From the NCBI GenBank assembly GCA_964392365.1, contig CAYMPH010000005.1, positions 62,001 to 126,000 on the forward strand: a stretch of DNA of 64,000 bases, written 5' to 3'. A model generated the notes under the pieces. The model was not told where the DNA came from. It saw nothing but the letters and a program-made list of their open reading frames with translations, and searched no databases. The number at the start of each line of letters is the position of its first letter. Positions within the stretch are counted from its first letter, which is position 1. Shown here piece after piece: positions 33,875 through 41,658 of the stretch. The stretch is from CAYMPH01 sp964392365. Lineage in GTDB: Bacteria; Spirochaetota; UBA4802; UBA5550. A program made the position numbers and the translations under genes.

Positions 33875-33955
33875 AGATTAAACTAAATTACCTACTGCAG
33901 AGTGGAATTAAACGATTTATTTTATTTGCATCTGATAAAACTTCAGGATAAAACA

Positions 33956-34435
33956 ATGGATAAAAAAACTTCCTGGAAAGGTTTAACTTTTCTGGGTATA
34001 ACATTTTTTCTCATGTGCGCACTTAAACTATGGTTTACCATATTTGTGCTTTTTACAGCTGCACTGCTGATTACACTGCTTTCAGGAAAAGCGAAATACT
34101 GCCTCTCTTATTGTCCTATAGGCACTATCCAGAATAGTATGTATGAAAAAAGAAATTTCACTATACCGGCAATGTTATTTACCCGGGGTTTCAGAATATT
34201 TACAATAACGCTTTTCTGGATTCTAATGGCAGGTATACTGGTCTTTTCACGCGGCAATCTTCCTGTTCTATGGCTGTATTTTCTGCAGCTTATGCTGTCA
34301 ATGCTGTTTTTCGCTATCGTGACGCAAACATTATTCGGAAAAAGATATTTCTGCAAAAATTTATGCCCTTTGAGGATTCCGGTGCTTGCACCGGTTATGA
34401 AAACAAGGAATAGGGTTATAAGGTTTTTCAAATAA
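33956..34435 (+). CDS. membrane Fe-S protein of the NapH/NosR/YccM type
   Basis: This ~159-residue membrane protein has about four helices and two CxxxCP clusters: CLSYCPIGTIQN after helix 2 and CKNLCPLRIPV near the C-terminus. The same short motifs occur in the membrane domains of NapH, NosR and CcoG-like proteins that pass electrons across the membrane. No separate 2[4Fe-4S] ferredoxin domain follows. The ATG at 33956 with AGGA is preferred over a GTG at 33902 that has no ribosome site. It is divergent from the peptide-maturation operon and may supply or receive electrons. Its end overlaps the convergent rhodanese gene by 8 nt. Confidence 0.65.
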   Translation: MDKKTSWKGLTFLGITFFLMCALKLWFTIFVLFTAALLITLLSGKAKYCLSYCPIGTIQNSMYEKRNFTIPAMLFTRGFRIFTITLFWILMAGILVFSRGNLPVLWLYFLQLMLSMLFFAIVTQTLFGKRYFCKNLCPLRIPVLAPVMKTRNRVIRFFK

Positions 34436-35330
34436 TAACTGGATGTCCCTCTTTCTCCCAGCGGGAAAATCCCCCTGACAGATTATACACCTCGCGATAT
34501 CCCCGCGAATAAAGAAACATGATGGCATAGGCCGACTGAACCGACCCGTTACACACTGCAACAACTGCAGCTGTACGGTCAGGAAGGTGCATCTTGAATT
34601 CTTCCGGCAATGAAGATAACGGTACATTAATGCTGCCGGCTATATGGGCTTTTGAGAATGCATCAGATCCCCGCAGATCAAGAATAAAAAGAGGGGAGCC
34701 CGATATTATCTTTTCTTTAAGCCAATCCGGCGTCTTCATTCTGAACTGCTGGTCCATATCGTTAAGAAAGCCTGCATTAAAATCTGTGTATGCAGGGAGG
34801 GCAAGCGCAGGATTGTGGCGCAACACCCTATCCTTGACAAGGAATACGGTATAGGGAATGCCGATAAGAGCATGAAAAATCACATCATGTCCAAGACATA
34901 GGCCCATTTCTATAATAAATTCTGCATTATTTTCTTTAAGAAATAAGGCTTGTCCAGCAGGATTGCAGGATACAGTTTCGTTTGATTTAGAAGAATCAAC
35001 ATCCCTCTCTTTCACACCACCGGCAGTACACTGTATCATAAGAGGCGAAAGGCCGGCATTCTTCAATTCCTTTTCAAGCGATTGTGCAAGTCCGGCTACT
35101 CCAAAGCAATAGGCTACACCAATAACAGCATATTCCATAGTTTTGCAATATTCGATAATTTCTTCAAGCCTGGTGAGTGACCCTGCCTTTCCATTGTCTA
35201 TAAGAGACGAGGCAGCAAACGCAGTATCATGAAATCTATCACTTGTAAGCAGAGCAATGCTTTCATCTTTTATATTAAAGCAGTCGGTGCCGGTACGGCA
35301 CGATTTATTTTTGCAGCTGGTGCAGTTCAT
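34428..35330 (-). CDS. DUF1847-rhodanese fusion protein
   Basis: This 300-residue cytosolic protein has an N-terminal DUF1847 domain (about 1-175) with a Cys cluster at 3, 6, 11 and 17 and further Cys in YCFGVAG, IQCTAGG and MGLCLGHD. A C-terminal rhodanese domain (about 200-300) has Cys260 in the loop CNGSVQS and ends GGFSRWEKEGHP. Rhodaneses carry sulfur (or selenium) as a persulfide on that Cys. The DUF1847 part probably binds metal or accepts sulfur. The fusion suggests sulfur or selenium handling, in line with the neighbouring Cys/Sec peptide system. Confidence 0.8.
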   Translation of the reverse strand: MNCTSCKNKSCRTGTDCFNIKDESIALLTSDRFHDTAFAASSLIDNGKAGSLTRLEEIIEYCKTMEYAVIGVAYCFGVAGLAQSLEKELKNAGLSPLMIQCTAGGVKERDVDSSKSNETVSCNPAGQALFLKENNAEFIIEMGLCLGHDVIFHALIGIPYTVFLVKDRVLRHNPALALPAYTDFNAGFLNDMDQQFRMKTPDWLKEKIISGSPLFILDLRGSDAFSKAHIAGSINVPLSSLPEEFKMHLPDRTAAVVAVCNGSVQSAYAIMFLYSRGYREVYNLSGGFSRWEKEGHPVII

Positions 35331-35351
35331 GAATGGCTCCCTGTAAAAAAT

Positions 35352-35377
35352 TTAAAGCGGCTGTTTGGCCGCTTTAA
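35352..35377 (-). terminator. hairpin between the 49-residue Cys protein and the rhodanese gene
   Basis: TTAAAGCGGC (35352-35361) and GCCGCTTTAA (35368-35377) form a perfect 10-bp stem. On the minus strand it is followed by ATTTTTTA, so it can end the small Cys-protein transcript before the DUF1847-rhodanese gene. Confidence 0.6.
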
Positions 35378-35404
35378 TAAAAATTTCTATTATATTACAT
35401 ATCT

Positions 35405-35554
35405 TTATTTTGAAATCTTTTTAAGCAATTCTTCCAATGCAATGCAATCTGTACAGCCATCTTTAGCTCCGCCCTTGTGGCAGGTTGCTATGCAATGATT
35501 AATCGATTTCTGCAGAAGTTCAATTTCTTTTTCTGATAATGATAAATTAGCCAT
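35405..35554 (-). CDS. 49-residue Cys-rich protein
   Basis: A consensus AAGGAGG site lies 9 nt upstream of the ATG at 35554. The frame encodes 49 residues: a charged N-terminal helix (MANLSLSEKEIELLQKS), a Cys-rich centre (CIATCHKGGAKDGCTDC) with four Cys as two Cx2-3C pairs, and a C-terminal helix. The pattern suggests a small zinc or Fe-S protein or a redox carrier. I recognise no family. It is its own unit before the rhodanese gene. The ribosome site and Cys pattern make it convincing despite its size. Confidence 0.7.
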   Translation of the reverse strand: MANLSLSEKEIELLQKSINHCIATCHKGGAKDGCTDCIALEELLKKISK

Positions 35555-35861
35555 ATTAAAAATCCTCCTTTATATATTATTGGATTTTGATACTATATTT
35601 ATTACTAAAGTATTTCAAGATTGATTTAGCATAGTTTTTTCATTTAGACGATGTCCTTTGACTTACTCATGACAAAATCAAGCGAAAAGAAATCAATTTT
35701 TTCAAAAAAGTATATGATTTTTCACATGCGTTCGAAATGATCTTAAATCATTCTATTAATTAAATAAATGCAGCAATGATTAACATTTTCAGTTGGAAGA
35801 TGGTTTGTCAATAATTATAGCAATTTAAAATATATGTTCCAGCATTTATCTGCTCAAAAAA

Positions 35862-35888
35862 AAAACCACAGCCTGTTGCTATGGTTTT
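35862..35888 (-). terminator. terminator of the DUF2892 gene
   Basis: AAAACCACAGC (35862-35872) pairs with GCTATGGTTTT (35878-35888) with one mismatch. On the minus strand it is followed by a long T-run. It lies 24 nt beyond the DUF2892 stop. The rest of the 35555-35861 gap is AT-rich with no gene that I can see. At 35806-35811 a minus-strand TTGACA lacks a good -10. Confidence 0.65.
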
Positions 35889-35911
35889 CAGAATCCATAT
35901 ATAAAAAAAGA

Positions 35912-36112
35912 TTACTTTTTCATAGTGCTGATTTTAAAAGGTAAATATAGCGGACAGAAAGAAACTATACTTGTTAATAGAAAAACTCCGCCAAGTATAC
36001 CAAGAACTATTGCTGCAGTTCCAGTAATATATCCGAAATAAATAGCAACTCCAATTCCTGCTGCAATAATAACTCTTAAGACTCTGTCAATTAGTCCCAT
36101 ATTTTTTTTCAT
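35912..36112 (-). CDS. DUF2892 (YgaP-type) inner membrane protein
   Basis: This 66-residue protein has two membrane helices and matches DUF2892: MGLIDRVLRVIIAAGIGVAI, then a short polar turn, a second helix and SFCPLYLPFKIST. In other bacteria this domain is attached to or near rhodaneses (YgaP) and thiol-sulfur proteins, fitting the nearby rhodanese fusion. It carries a single Cys. It has its own near-consensus promoter and terminator. Confidence 0.85.
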   Translation of the reverse strand: MKKNMGLIDRVLRVIIAAGIGVAIYFGYITGTAAIVLGILGGVFLLTSIVSFCPLYLPFKISTMKK

Positions 36113-36150
36113 TAAAATGCCTCCATTATTATTTTAGTAAATTCTAATAT

Positions 36151-36179
36151 AATATAATACTTTATTTCTCTACCGTCAA
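36151..36179 (-). promoter_or_regulatory. promoter of the DUF2892 gene
   Basis: On the minus strand TTGACG (36179-36174), a 17-nt spacer and TATATT (36156-36151) lie 39 nt upstream of the ATG at 36112. Confidence 0.65.
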
Positions 36180-36278
36180 TAAAAAATTCATTTATTATTA
36201 AATTCATGATAAATTTCCTGTTTATTTTGATATAAACTTCAATTAATGATTAACATTAAATAAAATAGCATGATTTGC

Positions 36279-36307
36279 TTGACAATATTTAAGAATATCA
36301 GTATTTT
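36279..36307 (+). promoter_or_regulatory. promoter of the chromate-transporter gene
   Basis: TTGACA (36279-36284), a 17-nt spacer and TATTTT (36302-36307). Transcription would begin near 36314, which rules out the upstream in-frame ATG at 36270 and places the start at 36336. Confidence 0.65.
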
Positions 36308-36335
36308 ATTAAATATTAAAAGTTGGTTAATAAAA

Positions 36336-37523
36336 ATGATACAGCCTTCATTATTAGATTTACTTAAAACAGCGTTATACATTGGAACTGTCGGCTATGG
36401 AGGGCCGGCAATTCTTGCATTAATGAAAAAAGTAATAGTTCACGAAAAAGAATGGATCTCACAAGAAGAGTTTATGAATGCTTTAAGCCTGTCTCAAATT
36501 TTGCCAGGTGCAATAGGAGTAACCCTACTTGGCTATATCGGCCATAAGCTGCGCAAACCCTGGGGAGGGTTGCTAATGCCGCTCTTCTTTATATTGCCTT
36601 CAATGATTGCAATTACAGTTCTCGCATGGGCGTATTTTACTTACGGCAATTTAAAATTTGTTCATTCAATTTTTATGGGACTTGGGTCACTGGTTGTTGC
36701 TTTATTAATTCAGGCGACATTTATGATGGGCAAATCAGTATTTGTTAATATTGATAGAAAAACCTACAAAGGTATAATTATATCAGCTCTTTCTTTTTCC
36801 GGAATAATCTTTTTGAATTTGAATGTTATATACATCATTTTATTATCCGGGATTTTTGGTGCTTTATTTTTTTATTTCACTGGAGAATTTGAACATGGTT
36901 TGAAACCCGAGTCTTCAAAAGAAGAAACTCCTGAAAAAATTAAGCTGCAGAATTTTCTGCCGGTTTTAATTTTAACTGGAGTGTTAGCCTCTGTATTCCT
37001 GTTTATCAATGGAACCTGGATAATTTTTGCCACCTTCCTTAAAATTGGCGCGTTAGCTTTTGGAGGCGGCTTTACAGCTATACCCTTAATTCAGCAGGTT
37101 GTTGTAGACGGGATGCATTGGCTGGATTTAACAGAATTTACAAACGGAATTGCTCTGGGTCAGATTACTCCAGGCCCTGTGTTTATCACAGCCACCTTTA
37201 TCGGCTTCAAGGTGAAAGGTATAATCGGCGCTCTGGTTGCCACTGCTGGTATTTTCACACCATCCCTCGCAGCTATCATCTTTATCGGGCGGGCTCATGC
37301 GAAAATAAAAAATTTGAAAATAGTTAAAGTTGTCATTAAAGGATTCTTATTCGGATTTATCGGGCTTCTGATCGCAGTTGTTTATCAGTTCGGCATTCAT
37401 TCACTTGTCAGCTGGCAAACCTGGTTGATCTTTACAATATCAGCTATATACCTGATGGCATGGAAAAAAGATGCAATCTGGCTTATTCTTGGAGTTATAT
37501 GTTTTTCATTATTTATATTCTAA
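36336..37523 (+). CDS. chrA: ChrA-family chromate/anion transporter (fused two-domain)
   Basis: This ~395-residue integral membrane protein has two homologous CHR halves. Each starts with a GGP/GGG-type motif: TVGYGGPAILALMKK near the N-terminus and LAFGGGFTAIPLIQQ near the middle. The second half has the conserved GLGQITPGPVF-like segment ALGQITPGPVFITATFIG. ChrA proteins export chromate, and many homologues have other or unknown anion substrates. The ATG at 36336 is set by the promoter upstream. Its place in a thiol and metal-rich cluster leaves its substrate open. Confidence 0.85.
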   Translation: MIQPSLLDLLKTALYIGTVGYGGPAILALMKKVIVHEKEWISQEEFMNALSLSQILPGAIGVTLLGYIGHKLRKPWGGLLMPLFFILPSMIAITVLAWAYFTYGNLKFVHSIFMGLGSLVVALLIQATFMMGKSVFVNIDRKTYKGIIISALSFSGIIFLNLNVIYIILLSGIFGALFFYFTGEFEHGLKPESSKEETPEKIKLQNFLPVLILTGVLASVFLFINGTWIIFATFLKIGALAFGGGFTAIPLIQQVVVDGMHWLDLTEFTNGIALGQITPGPVFITATFIGFKVKGIIGALVATAGIFTPSLAAIIFIGRAHAKIKNLKIVKVVIKGFLFGFIGLLIAVVYQFGIHSLVSWQTWLIFTISAIYLMAWKKDAIWLILGVICFSLFIF

Positions 37524-37606
37524 TAATCATGTGGAATAATTACTTCATTTACATAAAATAATAAATATTTTTTTTATTAAATTAAATTAAATAGCAGGGT
37601 GAAAAA

Positions 37607-38227
37607 ATGCAGGAATCGAGATTTGATAAAGCGGCCAAAACATGGGATACAGCCCCACGTTTAATGTTAGCTGAAGCAGTAAGTACAGCTATTAAAAAAA
37701 ATTTAACTCTTAATGAAAATCTGGAAGTTGCAGATTATGGTGCCGGCACAGGTCTTGTCAGCCTTGCGATTGCTCCTCTTGTAAAAAAATTAACAGCCAT
37801 AGATACTTCAAAGGAAATGCTCGAAGTTCTAATAGAAAAAGCTGAAGCAACCGGTTTAAAAAACATCGCAACTGTTTTTGGAGATTTTGACAACAAAGAG
37901 ATTCAAAAGCTCAGGTTCGATATCATAGTAAGCTCTATGGCTCTGCATCATATAAAATCTACAGAAGAAGCAGCTTCTTTGTTTTACAGAATCTTAAATG
38001 GAAAAGGTACAATTGCTCTTGCTGATCTTGATCAGGAAAAAGGAGATTTCCATCCGGATAACTCTGATGTCCATCACTCCGGTTTTAACAGGGATGATAT
38101 AAAAAAAATATTTTCAAAAGCAGGTTTTAAAAATATTAGATTCAGCACTGCATATGTCATGAAAAAACCTTCTGCTTCCGGTGAAATAAAAGATTTTCCA
38201 ATATTTTTACTGATTGCTGAAAAATAG
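37607..38227 (+). CDS. class I SAM-dependent methyltransferase
   Basis: This 206-residue methyltransferase has the SAM loop VADYGAGTGLVSLAI, the acidic loop TAIDTSKEML and IIVSSMALHHI. It resembles UbiE/COQ5-like small-molecule methyltransferases; the substrate is unknown. The ATG has AGGGTG upstream. It lies 43 nt before the NifX-like gene and 84 nt after the ChrA gene, so all three may be co-transcribed. Confidence 0.8.
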   Translation: MQESRFDKAAKTWDTAPRLMLAEAVSTAIKKNLTLNENLEVADYGAGTGLVSLAIAPLVKKLTAIDTSKEMLEVLIEKAEATGLKNIATVFGDFDNKEIQKLRFDIIVSSMALHHIKSTEEAASLFYRILNGKGTIALADLDQEKGDFHPDNSDVHHSGFNRDDIKKIFSKAGFKNIRFSTAYVMKKPSASGEIKDFPIFLLIAEK

Positions 38228-38269
38228 CTGATATAAAAAAAATAATAATAATAAAGGAGCTCAATATAT

Positions 38270-38632
38270 ATGAAAATAGCACTGCCCACAAACAAAAACA
38301 ATATCGATAACCATTTCGGACACTGTGAGTATTTTACAGTTTTTACTCTTAACGATTTAAAGGAAATAACAGCTGAAGAGATTGTAAAATCCCCTGCCGG
38401 ATGCGGATGCAAATCAAACATCGCTTCAACACTTTCACAGCTTGGAGTAAAAGTTATGATTGCCGGCAATATGGGAGAGGGAGCTGTTCAGGTTTTAAAC
38501 AGCAGCGGCATTGAAGTTGTAAGAGGATGCAGCGGCGATGTAAAAGAAGCAGCCAATAAATGGATCAAAGGTGAAGTTAATGATTCAGGAAAAGGATGCA
38601 GCAGCCACGATCATGGAGACTGCAGCCACTAG
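38270..38632 (+). CDS. NifX/NifB-C-terminal-type (dinitrogenase iron-molybdenum cofactor) protein
   Basis: This 120-residue protein matches the NifX/NafY-like fold: MKIALPTNKNNIDNHFGHCE, then AGCGCKSNIASTLSQLGV and a middle segment AGNMGEGAVQVL. The C-terminus is Cys/His-rich (GCSSHDHGDCSH). Outside nitrogenase clusters, proteins of this family bind Fe-S or other metal clusters transiently. No nif genes are in the window. AAAGGAG precedes the ATG. Confidence 0.85.
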   Translation: MKIALPTNKNNIDNHFGHCEYFTVFTLNDLKEITAEEIVKSPAGCGCKSNIASTLSQLGVKVMIAGNMGEGAVQVLNSSGIEVVRGCSGDVKEAANKWIKGEVNDSGKGCSSHDHGDCSH

Positions 38633-38674
38633 ATTATTATCATACAGTTTAAAAAAATTTTGTACACTATAGAT

Positions 38675-38715
38675 AAAAAAAACCAGCCTTCATTTTATGA
38701 ATAAGCTGGTTTTTT
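38675..38715. terminator. bidirectional terminator
   Basis: AAAAAACCAGC (38675-38685) and GCTGGTTTTTT (38705-38715) form a stem with a T-run on both strands. It separates the convergent NifX-like and acs genes. Confidence 0.8.
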
Positions 38716-38774
38716 AATTTTCTACTAAAAATATTCTGCCGCATTCAAGCAGCAGAATATTTTAATTTATTTAA

Positions 38775-40760
38775 TTATCTTAATTTTTTAGCTTCTGCAA
38801 TCATAGACTCAACAACAGTCGGATCAGCAAGAGTAGTAATATCACCAAGAGATTCTTTTGCAAAATCGCCTGCTGCTATTTTCTTTAATACCCTTCTCAT
38901 GATTTTACCAGAACGGGTTTTTGGAAGTGCATCAGCCCACTGGATAATATCAGGAGTTGCGATAGGTCCGATTATTGTTCTGACAACGCCGATAAGTTCT
39001 TTTTTAAGAGCGTCAGTTTTCTCAACACCTGTGTTTAGTGTTACGAAAGCGTATATTGACTGACCTTTAATGTCATGAGGATATCCAACAACTGCTGATT
39101 CAGCAACTGAAGCGTGAGAAACAAGAGCTGATTCAACTTCTGCTGTTCCCATTCTATGTCCGGAAATATTGATTACATCATCAACACGGCCTGTAATCTG
39201 ATAGTATCCGTCTTTATCACGTCTGCATCCGTCACCTGTAAAATATCTGCCTGGGAACTGTGTAAAGTATGTGTTAAAGAATCTTTCTGGATCTCCGAAA
39301 ACGCCTCTCATCTGGCCTGGCCAGGAAGTTTCGATACAGAGATTTCCTGAAGCTACGCCTTCAAGAACTTTGCCATCATCATCAACAAGTATAGGCTTAA
39401 CTCCAAAGAAAGGAACTGTTGCCATAGCTGGTTTGATTGGAATTGCACCAGGAAGCGGAGTAATAAGTATTCCGCCTGTTTCTGTCTGCCACCATGTGTC
39501 AACGATTGAGCACTCGCCTCTTCCTATCAGTGAATGATACCAGTTCCATGCTTCAGGATTTAGAGGCTCACCAACTGAACCGAGTAGTCTGATTGAGGAT
39601 ATATCATGTTTCTTAACCCATGAATCTCCCTCTTTAGCTATAGCTCTAACAGCAGTAGGAGCTGTGTAGAAAATATTTACTTTGTATTTTTCAACAACTG
39701 CCCAGAATCTGCCGAAATCAGGATAACTTGGAACTCCTTCGAACATGATAGTTGTAGCTCCATTTGTCAGCGGACCGTATACGATGTAAGTATGTCCTGT
39801 TACCCAGCCGATGTCAGCTGTACACCAGTAAATATCACCATCATGATAATCAAAAATCATTTTATGAGTAAAAGCAGCAAAAGTCAGATATCCGCCTGTT
39901 GTGTGCATAACACCTTTAGGTTTTCCTGTAGAACCGGATGTGTAAAGAAGGAATAGAGGATCTTCTGCATCCATCTGCTCAGGTGTGCAATCAGCGCTTG
40001 CTGAAGCCATTTCTTCATGATACCACTTATCAATTTTAGGATTCCACTGAACAGCAACTTTATCTTTACCGACTCTTTCAACGACTATAAGAGTTTTTAC
40101 ATTCGGGCATTCTGAAAGAGCTTTATCAGCATTGTCTTTCTGAGGAATAGCTTTTGCTCCTCTGTATGTTCCGTCACAAGTAACAAGACATGTGCTTTTT
40201 GCATCTATTATTCTGTCTCTGACAGCTTCAGCAGAGAATCCGCCGAATACTACTGAGTGAATTGCGCCTATTCTTGTACATGCAAGGATACCAATTGCAA
40301 GTTCAGGAATCATAGGAAGATAGAATGTTACAACATCACCTTTTTTTACTCCGTTCTTTTTAAGAACATTAGCAAATTTTGAAACTTCAGCATGAAGTTG
40401 TTTGTAAGTAATTTTTTTACTTTCTGAAGGGTCATTGCCTTCCCATATGATAGCAACCTGATCCCCTCTTTTCTCAAGATGTCTGTCCAGACAGTTATAT
40501 GAAACATTGAGTTTTGCATTTACAAACCATTTAACCCAAAGATCTTTAGGTGTTTTTCCGTAATTGCAATCCTTGACTTTGTCCCATTTCTTGTACCATG
40601 TTACATACTCATCAGCAATCTTTGCCCAGAATTCCTCAGGCTTCTCAACAGATTCTTTATACATCTTATCGTATTGCTCTCTACTGTTAACCCAAGCTCT
40701 TTTTTGTGTTGCAGCAGGTACAGGATAAACCTCTTTTAAAACAACTTTTTCTTCAGACAT
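38775..40760 (-). CDS. acs: acetyl-CoA synthetase (AMP-forming)
   Basis: This 661-residue enzyme activates acetate to acetyl-CoA with ATP through acetyl-AMP. It has the full ANL-family motif set: YTSGSTGKPKGVMHT, WWQTETGG, TGDGCRRDKDGYY, GRVDDVINISGHRMG and the C-terminal PKTRSGKIMRR with Lys619, which in homologues is regulated by acetylation. The length and N-terminal YKKWDKVKDCN are typical of acetate-specific Acs. It stands alone, with a terminator on one side and a ~100-nt gap before the purH-like gene. Confidence 0.96.
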   Translation of the reverse strand: MSEEKVVLKEVYPVPAATQKRAWVNSREQYDKMYKESVEKPEEFWAKIADEYVTWYKKWDKVKDCNYGKTPKDLWVKWFVNAKLNVSYNCLDRHLEKRGDQVAIIWEGNDPSESKKITYKQLHAEVSKFANVLKKNGVKKGDVVTFYLPMIPELAIGILACTRIGAIHSVVFGGFSAEAVRDRIIDAKSTCLVTCDGTYRGAKAIPQKDNADKALSECPNVKTLIVVERVGKDKVAVQWNPKIDKWYHEEMASASADCTPEQMDAEDPLFLLYTSGSTGKPKGVMHTTGGYLTFAAFTHKMIFDYHDGDIYWCTADIGWVTGHTYIVYGPLTNGATTIMFEGVPSYPDFGRFWAVVEKYKVNIFYTAPTAVRAIAKEGDSWVKKHDISSIRLLGSVGEPLNPEAWNWYHSLIGRGECSIVDTWWQTETGGILITPLPGAIPIKPAMATVPFFGVKPILVDDDGKVLEGVASGNLCIETSWPGQMRGVFGDPERFFNTYFTQFPGRYFTGDGCRRDKDGYYQITGRVDDVINISGHRMGTAEVESALVSHASVAESAVVGYPHDIKGQSIYAFVTLNTGVEKTDALKKELIGVVRTIIGPIATPDIIQWADALPKTRSGKIMRRVLKKIAAGDFAKESLGDITTLADPTVVESMIAEAKKLR

Positions 40761-40854
40761 GTAAAACCCCCTTATTTTTTAGTAATCAGTTTAAATTATT
40801 TTTTAATTATTATATTTAATTATTATAAATAATTGCTAAATTATATAAAAATTA

Positions 40855-41451
40855 TTATTGAATCTTACTTTTCAAATATCCGGCTATTGCACCGTCATAT
40901 TCAGATGTATTCTCAAAAACTTTTACTGCAAGTTTGAAATTTGTTTCTCTGCTGACTTCTCCGCCGAGTTTTTTCATATCATCAAGAACAATTGAATAAT
41001 CTTTATTATCAGTAACAACTGTTACAAATTCAAAATTTTTAGCGGAGGACCGGAGCATAGCTGGACCTCCGATATCTATATTCTCAATTGCCATTTCAAA
41101 AGTGGACCCGGGCATTGAAATTGTTTCTTTAAAAGGGTAGAGATTGATCACTACAAGATCTATCTTTTTTATTCCATGTTCGATCATCGACTTCTGATGA
41201 TCCGGATTTGTTCTTACAGATAAAAGACCGCCGTGAATTTTCGGATGAAGCGTTTTGACTCTGCCATCCATCATTTCAGGAAAACCTGTATAATCCGAAA
41301 CTTCAATAATTTTAAGACCTGCATCACGTAAAATCTTTGCAGTACCGCCGGTTGATAATATTTCAACGCCAAATTCAGCAAGTTTTACCGCAAAATCAAT
41401 AATTCCATTTTTATTTGATACGCTGATAAGCGCTCTTTCAATCTTTGCCAT
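40855..41451 (-). CDS. stand-alone IMP cyclohydrolase (PurH N-terminal domain)
   Basis: This ~198-residue protein aligns with only the N-terminal, methylglyoxal-synthase-like domain of PurH, which closes FAICAR to IMP. Visible are ALISVSNKNGIIDFA, ILSTGGTAKILR, MDGRVKTLHPKIHGG and ENIDIGGPAMLRSSAKN, all at their PurH positions. The AICAR transformylase domain (about 300 residues in full PurH) is absent. The ATG at 41451 has GGAAAG; a TTG two codons upstream is possible. Some archaea and bacteria carry such split forms. I see no partner transformylase in the window. Confidence 0.85.
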   Translation of the reverse strand: MAKIERALISVSNKNGIIDFAVKLAEFGVEILSTGGTAKILRDAGLKIIEVSDYTGFPEMMDGRVKTLHPKIHGGLLSVRTNPDHQKSMIEHGIKKIDLVVINLYPFKETISMPGSTFEMAIENIDIGGPAMLRSSAKNFEFVTVVTDNKDYSIVLDDMKKLGGEVSRETNFKLAVKVFENTSEYDGAIAGYLKSKIQ

Positions 41452-41658
41452 TTTCAATCTTTCCGTTTATGAAAATTTCAAGAAATTCTTATGTGAATGC
41501 TGGTTATTGATAAAAAACAGATTTATTGAATACATCTAAATTAAACAGAATTAACAGAAATTCACATAAATAAAAATGAAGTTTTATGGCAAGCATTTTT
41601 TTTAATTTAATGTTTTTTCCACTATAAATATTTGTATATAAAAAAATGAATTCTTTTT

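Noticed and set aside
35229..35498. 89-codon plus-strand frame opposite the rhodanese and Cys-protein genes
   Set aside because: It is antisense to two better supported genes and crosses the terminator hairpin.
32589..38227. Arsenic-resistance island suggested by the ArsM-like gene and ChrA
   Set aside because: No arsR, arsenite pump or arsenate reductase is nearby; the gene order favours a peptide or selenium role.
38270..38632. Nitrogenase cluster suggested by the NifX-like protein
   Set aside because: No nifH, D, K, E, N or B gene is in the window; this family also occurs outside nitrogen fixation.
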